Shown here in pieces: positions 49,419 to 54,553 of a stretch of 54,553 bases of DNA (positions within the stretch are counted from its first letter, which is position 1; every line of letters begins with the position of its first letter). The notes under the pieces are model-generated. The model saw nothing but the letters and a program-made list of their open reading frames with translations. It searched no databases and was not told the DNA's origin. The stretch is from the NCBI GenBank assembly GCA_017397845.1, contig JAFQHU010000024.1, positions 1 through 54,553 on the forward strand, written 5' to 3'. This DNA is from Clostridia bacterium. GTDB taxonomy: Bacteria; Bacillota; Clostridia; Oscillospirales; Acutalibacteraceae. The position numbers and the translations under genes are program-made.

Positions 49419-50403
49419 TTTTTACCTCCTGCATATTAATAGCAATTTGTTTTGAGATTTCTTGAATCACGTTAACAACCACGCTGTTTCCGAATTGTGA
49501 ATAACATTCGGAATCCAAACTAGAAATTTTGAAATCATCGGGGAAACCCATAGCTCGTGCACATTCTCGTGGGGATAATCGCCTAACCTTATTGTCTATT
49601 AAGTACATTCCAGTTTTGCCGGCTAATCCACCGCCTTGTGAAGACAATGTAATCGCTTGACCTTTAATTGAATATATTCTCTCTCCTTGTCTACCTAATC
49701 CTACTTGCCCTATCCTTGTTATCTTATTTGTTATTTCTATAGATTTATTCTTTTCTGCATCTATTTCATATTCTCGATTTATATAGTATTTACTTGAAAC
49801 ACTCTTTTCTAATATAGATTCTAATGCAATTGTTCTGTGCATAGGCTCAGGAAAAATAAATTTTTTGATTTTTAGACTTTTTTTAAAAGCTACAATATAT
49901 ATTCTTTTACGAGATTGAGGAACACCGTAATCAGCTGAGTTTAACACCTTACAAAATACCCTATATCCCACTTTATCAAGTTTATCAATAATTGTTTTTA
50001 ATGTTTCACCATCATCGTGTTTTTCAAGATTTTTTACATTTTCCAAAAGTATTACTTTAGGCTTGTGAAATCTAGCAATACGAATTATATCAAAAAACAA
50101 CTTCCCGTTTGGATCATTGAATCCTTTTTTTGAGCCAGAGATACTAAATGGTTGACACGGAAATCCTGCACATAGTATATCATGAGAAGGTATTTCGGCA
50201 CATGTGATCTTTTTGATATCACCTTGAGGTTTTATTCCGAAATTATTATAATACACTTCTGACGCTGCCTTATTTATGTCTGAAGCAAAAACACACTTGG
50301 CACCTAATGAAGAAAGAGCCAAATGGAATCCTCCTATCCCACAAAACAGATCGATAAAAGTATAGCCTTCAAACAATTTATCAGAATCATTTACTTTAAA
50401 CAT
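49405..50403 (-). CDS. DNA (cytosine-5)-methyltransferase
   Basis: A 332-residue Dcm-type enzyme with all main motifs: I TFIDLFCGIGGFHLAL (SAM), IV AGFPCQPFSISG with catalytic Cys83, VI VILLENVKNL, VIII QSRKRIYIVAF, and X YSQFGNSVVVNV. The target-recognition region between VIII and IX is about 80 residues, so one short site is expected; which one cannot be told. It methylates cytosine C5 using SAM. No restriction endonuclease is adjacent; the overlapping downstream partner is the GHKL-TIR protein. GAGG precedes the start on the minus strand. Confidence 0.93.
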   Translation of the reverse strand: MFKVNDSDKLFEGYTFIDLFCGIGGFHLALSSLGAKCVFASDINKAASEVYYNNFGIKPQGDIKKITCAEIPSHDILCAGFPCQPFSISGSKKGFNDPNGKLFFDIIRIARFHKPKVILLENVKNLEKHDDGETLKTIIDKLDKVGYRVFCKVLNSADYGVPQSRKRIYIVAFKKSLKIKKFIFPEPMHRTIALESILEKSVSSKYYINREYEIDAEKNKSIEITNKITRIGQVGLGRQGERIYSIKGQAITLSSQGGGLAGKTGMYLIDNKVRRLSPRECARAMGFPDDFKISSLDSECYSQFGNSVVVNVIQEISKQIAINMQEVKNEEH

Positions 50404-50440
50404 CTAATCAACCTCAATAAGAATAAAAATATTTTTATTT

Positions 50441-50469
50441 ATTCTATCACAAACTAGGAATTTGAACAA
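50441..50469 (-). promoter_or_regulatory. Promoter of the methyltransferase-TIR operon
   Basis: On the minus strand TTGTTC (50464-50469) and TAGAAT (50441-50446) with 17-nt spacing, followed by an AT-rich leader and the start at 50403. Confidence 0.6.
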
Positions 50470-50605
50470 GATATTGTTTATATCTTTATATAATAAGTGT
50501 GTTGTTTGCATAAAAGTAACACTATTTTCTCGAAAAATATCGAACTTTGTCGAACCTCACAATTCACACCCACCTAATTTGTACAACTATCCCAACAAAA
50601 CACCA

Positions 50606-50638
50606 ACCGCCTTACCTGCAAAACACAAGTAAGGCGGT
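50606..50638 (-). terminator. Hairpin terminator after ABC exporter operon
   Basis: ACCGCCTTAC (50606-50615) pairs with GTAAGGCGGT (50629-50638). T residues on the minus strand beyond the stem are interrupted, so termination may be partial. Confidence 0.6.
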
Positions 50639-50674
50639 CTTTCATATTCACTTTTACAATATTAAATCAAAACA

Positions 50675-52498
50675 TTACACCTTATAATACTGAGCCTGAG
50701 CATTCCACAGCTCGCTATATTTCTTGCCCGATTTCAGCAACTGCTCGTGTGTACCTTCTTCCACAAGCCTTGCCTTATCAAATACAGCTATCCTGTCACA
50801 GAAAATACAACTTGAAAGTCTGTGGGAAATATAGATAGCAGTCTTGTTTTCCGTAAAGGAGTTGAAACGGCTGTAAATTTCATTCTCCGCCACGGGGTCA
50901 AGAGCCGCCGTAGGCTCGTCAAGAATAACAAGCGGACTGTCCTTGTAAAGAGCTCTTGCAAGAGCTAACTTTTGAGCCTCACCACCTGAAATGTCAACAC
51001 CGTTTTTATCAAGGTTTTTGTAAAGATAGGTGTTCTCTTTTTCGGTCATTCTCTCAACTCTGTCCTTGATGTTTGCCTGGTCAAGTGTGCGGTAAAGATT
51101 GTCCTTGTCATATTCCTTATCAGCAGAAATATTGTCACAAAGAGGTACGGCAAAGAGCTTGAAATCCTGAAATACAACGGAATAAAGCTTCATCAGACTT
51201 TCTTTTGAATACTCTTTGATGTTAGTACCGTTTATCAGTATCTCACCGCTATCCACATCATAAAGTCTGCACATAAGCTTAATGAAAGTTGTCTTACCGC
51301 TGCCGTTTCTGCCCACAACTGCAAGATGCTCTCCGTTATGTATGGTAAGGTTGATGTTTTCCAAAGCATAGGTTTCACTGCCCGGATACTTAAAGGAAAC
51401 ATCTTTAAATTCAATCTCAAACGCTGAGGTGAGATTTATTTCCTTTTCACCGTAAACCATATCGTCCTCGGTGTGCATTATCTCATAGTAATAGTTTACA
51501 AGAGGTACCATTTCCTCGGTTTTGCCGAAGGTTACAGCCATTTTCATAACACCGCTGATTATCTGCATAAAGGAGCCACAGTAGAGGACAAGCGAACCGA
51601 TACCGAAAAGGCCGTAAAGACCCTTTACGCCGATAAACAGATAAACGCCGAAGCCAACAACCGAGCCGAGAATGGCAATAAATGAGCTTGACTTTGCAGA
51701 GTTCATAGAGGCTTTTTTCAGCACCTGCTCACCCTCGGTAAGAATCTTGTGAGTGGCAGTCTTTTCGATAATATCCTGCTCCTTGTAAAGACGGATTTCC
51801 TTGCCGGTCTTGTAGTCGGAGAACATATCAAGAAAATAGTAAAAAATCTTATCAAGACGGGAGTATTCGTCTGATGCTTTGAAATATTCCTTGTTCATCT
51901 TTGTTGCTACAATGAGCATAATGACAACCATAACCCCGATTGCACCAAAAATGCTCAGCAGAAAAGCAGGTCTTTCAAAGAAGGTGTCACCTGTTTTCTG
52001 AAATCCGATTTTAAAAAGAGGTAAGATTAACACTGCAGAAATAATAACCGTCAATGCGCCTGAAACAAAATCCCTGAACATCCAAGAAAACTGTACAAAG
52101 GCTGAAAAAACTCTGTCCTGTGCTTCTGAGTGTTTGTGGATAAGCTCTTTAAAATTGCTGTCCTCAAGCTTTTTGAACTCGACAGAGAAAAGCTTTGAAG
52201 CAATGCTTTTAAGCTCTCTGTTATAGAGCATTGAGCGAAGCATATAGTAAATGTCATTCAGATACCTGTTAAGGAAAAACAGAACAAAGTTTATACCGAC
52301 CGCAAGGCAGATATAGCCTATTAGCTTTTTGGCATCTGCACCCGTATCAAGCAAGTCGATAATCTTTGCCGAAAACCATATGTTGATAAATGGCATTACA
52401 CCGGTGACTACTGCCGCAGTTATGGTTGTGGGCATAAGCTTACTTTCAAGGTTGTGCATTTCTTTGAACGCATAAGTAATAGACTTAAACTTTTTCAC
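50675..52498 (-). CDS. ABC exporter half-transporter, second subunit
   Basis: A 607-residue fused permease-ATPase. The N-terminal half has about six membrane helices; the ATPase half has Walker A VGRNGSGKTTFIK, the C-loop ISGGEAQKLALARALYK, Walker B LVILDEPTAALDP and the H-loop YISHRLSS. The glutamate after Walker B is present, so this site can hydrolyse ATP. It starts inside the upstream exporter gene (14-nt overlap), so the two are probably a heterodimer exporting a peptide, lipid or drug. No substrate gene is visible. Confidence 0.9.
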   Translation of the reverse strand: MKKFKSITYAFKEMHNLESKLMPTTITAAVVTGVMPFINIWFSAKIIDLLDTGADAKKLIGYICLAVGINFVLFFLNRYLNDIYYMLRSMLYNRELKSIASKLFSVEFKKLEDSNFKELIHKHSEAQDRVFSAFVQFSWMFRDFVSGALTVIISAVLILPLFKIGFQKTGDTFFERPAFLLSIFGAIGVMVVIMLIVATKMNKEYFKASDEYSRLDKIFYYFLDMFSDYKTGKEIRLYKEQDIIEKTATHKILTEGEQVLKKASMNSAKSSSFIAILGSVVGFGVYLFIGVKGLYGLFGIGSLVLYCGSFMQIISGVMKMAVTFGKTEEMVPLVNYYYEIMHTEDDMVYGEKEINLTSAFEIEFKDVSFKYPGSETYALENINLTIHNGEHLAVVGRNGSGKTTFIKLMCRLYDVDSGEILINGTNIKEYSKESLMKLYSVVFQDFKLFAVPLCDNISADKEYDKDNLYRTLDQANIKDRVERMTEKENTYLYKNLDKNGVDISGGEAQKLALARALYKDSPLVILDEPTAALDPVAENEIYSRFNSFTENKTAIYISHRLSSCIFCDRIAVFDKARLVEEGTHEQLLKSGKKYSELWNAQAQYYKV

Positions 52499-54272
52499 TT
52501 TGTGCCACCTGCCCTTCCTTGTAATAGTAGCTCTGAAGCTGATACATTCTGTAATATCCGCCCCCCAGATTCATCAACTCCTCGTGCGTACCGCTTTCTG
52601 TGATTTTACCGTCAGAAACAAAGAGTATGCGGTCACAAAAGAGTGTCGAGGAAAGCCTATGTGAGATGAAAAAGGATATTTTGTTCTGTGTCAGTTCATT
52701 GTATTTGAGATACAGTTCATTTTCTGCGATAGGGTCAAGTGCCGCTGTAGGCTCGTCGAGAATAAGTACGGGAGCATTTTTGTAAACGGCCTTTGCAAGA
52801 AGTAGCTTCTGCTTCTCACCACCCGAGAAATCTGCCGCATCCTTGTAAACATCTTTTACCATAAAGGTATTTTCTTTTTCTTGGAGACTTTCTATCTTCT
52901 CTCTGATTCCCGCCTTTTCAAATGCACTGAAAAGTTTTTCCTTGTCATAGTCAGAGGTGAGACAGATATTCTCCGCAATAGTCATGGGCATAAAGGTGTA
53001 ATCCTGAAATACTGGCGCAAAAAGGTCAAAGAAATCGCTCTTTGAAATATCCTTACTACTCACTCCGTTTACAAGAATTTCACCCTCACTCGGGTAGTAC
53101 AAGCCGCAAAGAAGTTTAACAGCGGTAGTTTTGCCTGCACCATTTTCACCAACGATTGCAATATTTTCACCTGCGTTGACTTTAAAGGACATATTCTTTA
53201 TTGTGCTTTCTTCGGCAGAAGGGTATGTGAAGGAAACATTTTTGAACTCGATTGATATAACATCACTGAGTTTGTGTACTGCCTTGCCGTTATCATTTTC
53301 GTCCTTAGCCTCGGTAAAGTCACGGAAGGCCTGACAGTCATTGCAGCAACGCTCCAAATCCGAAACGCAGATTACAAGGTTCATAATCCAGTTGGAAAAG
53401 CCCGTAATGATACCGAAATAGAAGATGAAATCAGAAACGCTCAGTTCGTTTTTGTAAACGAGATAAACAAGATAGGCATAGGCAACAAGCTCTCTTATCA
53501 TATTAAGAAAAGCTCTTGTACCGCTGACATTGAAGCTCTGCCGCATATACTTGCCCGTTATCTTCTGAAGCTCATAAACAAACTTGGCATAAGCAGAAAT
53601 GAAGTAGTCTGAAAAGCCGTAAAGTCTGATATCCTTTGCGGCTGTGTTATCCTTGCTCAGCTCGTAATAATAATCAAGCTTTACAAAGATACTGCCTCTT
53701 GCCTTTTTGACGTTCTTCTCCTTTTCGTTGAGATAACGAAGCAGGAAAAACTCTCCCACACAGGTAAGAAGGATGAGCAAAATCATAATAATGTTGATTT
53801 TGTAAATGAGTGTAAGAGAAGTTATTACGCCGAGAACGCAAACGAGAAAGGCGTTGCAAAGAGTAATAAAGTATGCCGAGGAGGACCAATGGCTTCGGTA
53901 AAATTCCATGGCTATTTTATTCTTTTCTCTGCCCTCAAGGCTTTCAATGTTTATGTAGTCTGTGTGTATGTTTTTCTTAAAAGCCATAACCGCATAACGC
54001 ATACGGATTACTCTTGCACTGCCCTGTAAAAGCTCATTAAGAAACGGGTCAAGCCAGGTAGTAACCGTAACTAGTACGCTCAAGAGAGCAACTATCAAGG
54101 TAAGCTTACCGACGGTAACGCCCTCGTTTATGCAGTCAATCATTGCTTTAGGGATAAAGGCTGTTATGATAGGAAGAAAAACCATTGCGGGAACTCTTAA
54201 ACAAAAGTACAGAAGGCTTTTCTTGTCCCACTCTATCCAGTTTTTAATCATATACTTTAAGTTGTCTTTCAT
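52485..54272 (-). CDS. ABC exporter half-transporter, first subunit
   Basis: A 595-residue permease-ATPase fusion with about six N-terminal helices. Walker A VGENGAGKTTAVKLL, C-loop FSGGEKQKLLLAKAVYK, Walker B VLILDEPTAALDP and H-loop FISHRLSS are all intact. Together with the overlapping downstream gene it should form a type IV exporter. The start at 54272 follows AAGGAG on the minus strand. The upstream region holds two hairpins that may regulate the operon. Confidence 0.9.
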   Translation of the reverse strand: MKDNLKYMIKNWIEWDKKSLLYFCLRVPAMVFLPIITAFIPKAMIDCINEGVTVGKLTLIVALLSVLVTVTTWLDPFLNELLQGSARVIRMRYAVMAFKKNIHTDYINIESLEGREKNKIAMEFYRSHWSSSAYFITLCNAFLVCVLGVITSLTLIYKINIIMILLILLTCVGEFFLLRYLNEKEKNVKKARGSIFVKLDYYYELSKDNTAAKDIRLYGFSDYFISAYAKFVYELQKITGKYMRQSFNVSGTRAFLNMIRELVAYAYLVYLVYKNELSVSDFIFYFGIITGFSNWIMNLVICVSDLERCCNDCQAFRDFTEAKDENDNGKAVHKLSDVISIEFKNVSFTYPSAEESTIKNMSFKVNAGENIAIVGENGAGKTTAVKLLCGLYYPSEGEILVNGVSSKDISKSDFFDLFAPVFQDYTFMPMTIAENICLTSDYDKEKLFSAFEKAGIREKIESLQEKENTFMVKDVYKDAADFSGGEKQKLLLAKAVYKNAPVLILDEPTAALDPIAENELYLKYNELTQNKISFFISHRLSSTLFCDRILFVSDGKITESGTHEELMNLGGGYYRMYQLQSYYYKEGQVAQSEKV

Positions 54273-54553
54273 CTATTCAACTCCTTATTTTGAAATTCGT
54301 GTTGATAAGAATTAACGGCCACTTCCGTTTCACGGGTGCGATAATTCTGACACGGCCAAGCAGAACACGGATGGGTTATTCCCTGTTCTGCCGTCACCCT
54401 GAAACAAAAAAAGTGTGTGCAAACCGAAGTTTTACACACACGAAAAATGCAAAGCTTCGTTTTGCTACCACACAAACTTTCGGACAAATCTCACAGAGAA
54501 CGCCAAAATAGAAGCCTGCATTTTTACCGAAATAAAAACACGACTCCGCAAAA
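54273..54553 (-). other. Leader region of ABC exporter operon with two hairpins
   Basis: No ORF is supported. On the minus strand a strong terminator-like hairpin (54406-54441) is followed 15 nt later by a second perfect hairpin GCAGAACA/TGTTCTGC (54360-54367/54384-54391), then the exporter ribosome site. The far end of this region lies outside the window. Confidence 0.5.
54406..54441 (-). terminator. Terminator upstream of ABC exporter operon
   Basis: On the minus strand GTGTGTG (54435-54441) pairs with CACACAC (54413-54419) through an AAAC/GTTT extension, followed by seven T residues (54406-54412). It may end an upstream gene outside the window or act as an attenuator. Confidence 0.75.

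Overview
The window looks like chromosome of a low-to-moderate-GC Gram-positive bacterium of class Clostridia, most likely an Oscillospirales/Ruminococcaceae-type gut anaerobe. The grounds are strong AGGAGG ribosome sites, TTGACA/TATAAT promoters, Firmicutes families (PrsW protease, DivIVA, AI-2E exporter, DUF1292, DUF2804, YfhO, BspA-type leucine-rich repeats) and a clostridial-type integrative element with a large serine recombinase. Species cannot be read from the sequence, and no database or folding program was used.

Layout. 1-3.7 kb: small accessory genes (SUFU-domain protein, lipoprotein, SAM methyltransferase, phosphoribosyltransferase-like protein) among structured repeats. The methyltransferase sits behind a promoter, an 11-residue poly-arginine leader peptide and a terminator, which is the layout of an attenuator. 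3.8-15.1 kb: PrsW protease, an LRR protein, an ECF sigma factor with its membrane partner, two large secreted cell-surface proteins, rimI-tsaD, an InlB-repeat secreted protein, tRNA-Arg(CCU) and a PH-like membrane protein. 15.2-28.2 kb: an acyl-CoA ligase/acyltransferase pair, CapA- and YfhO-type envelope proteins, DUF2804, an XRE regulator, AI-2E transporter, polysaccharide deacetylase and trmL. 28.2-30.35 kb: about 2.1 kb of tandem noncoding repeats (two full units and one partial), each rich in hairpins. 30.4-39 kb: a membrane protein with a DivIVA-like protein, glmS, an operon of YdcF/SecB-like/DUF1292 proteins, an Ntn hydrolase, a phosphotransferase and pepT.

39-50.6 kb is a laterally acquired, AT-richer island: alpha/beta hydrolase, XRE regulator, a hairpin array beside a large serine recombinase, a small protein, ParB, two MobC-like relaxosome proteins (no relaxase seen), a phosphotransferase with an AraC regulator, an element-type sigma factor, and a two-gene operon of a cytosine-5 DNA methyltransferase overlapping a GHKL(MORC-like)-TIR-zinc ribbon protein. 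That last pair is the strongest candidate for an undescribed defence system: a modification enzyme linked not to a nuclease but to an ATP-gated TIR effector. 50.7-54.3 kb: two overlapping ABC exporter half-transporters, probably a heterodimer.

Second-tier leads are (i) a dispersed stem-loop family present three times with compensatory base changes, one copy precisely present or absent between tandem repeat units; (ii) the leader-peptide attenuator; (iii) the inverted hairpin array at the recombinase 3' end; (iv) a small hairpin element with an invariant 17-nt loop found at 1.9 and 40.0 kb.
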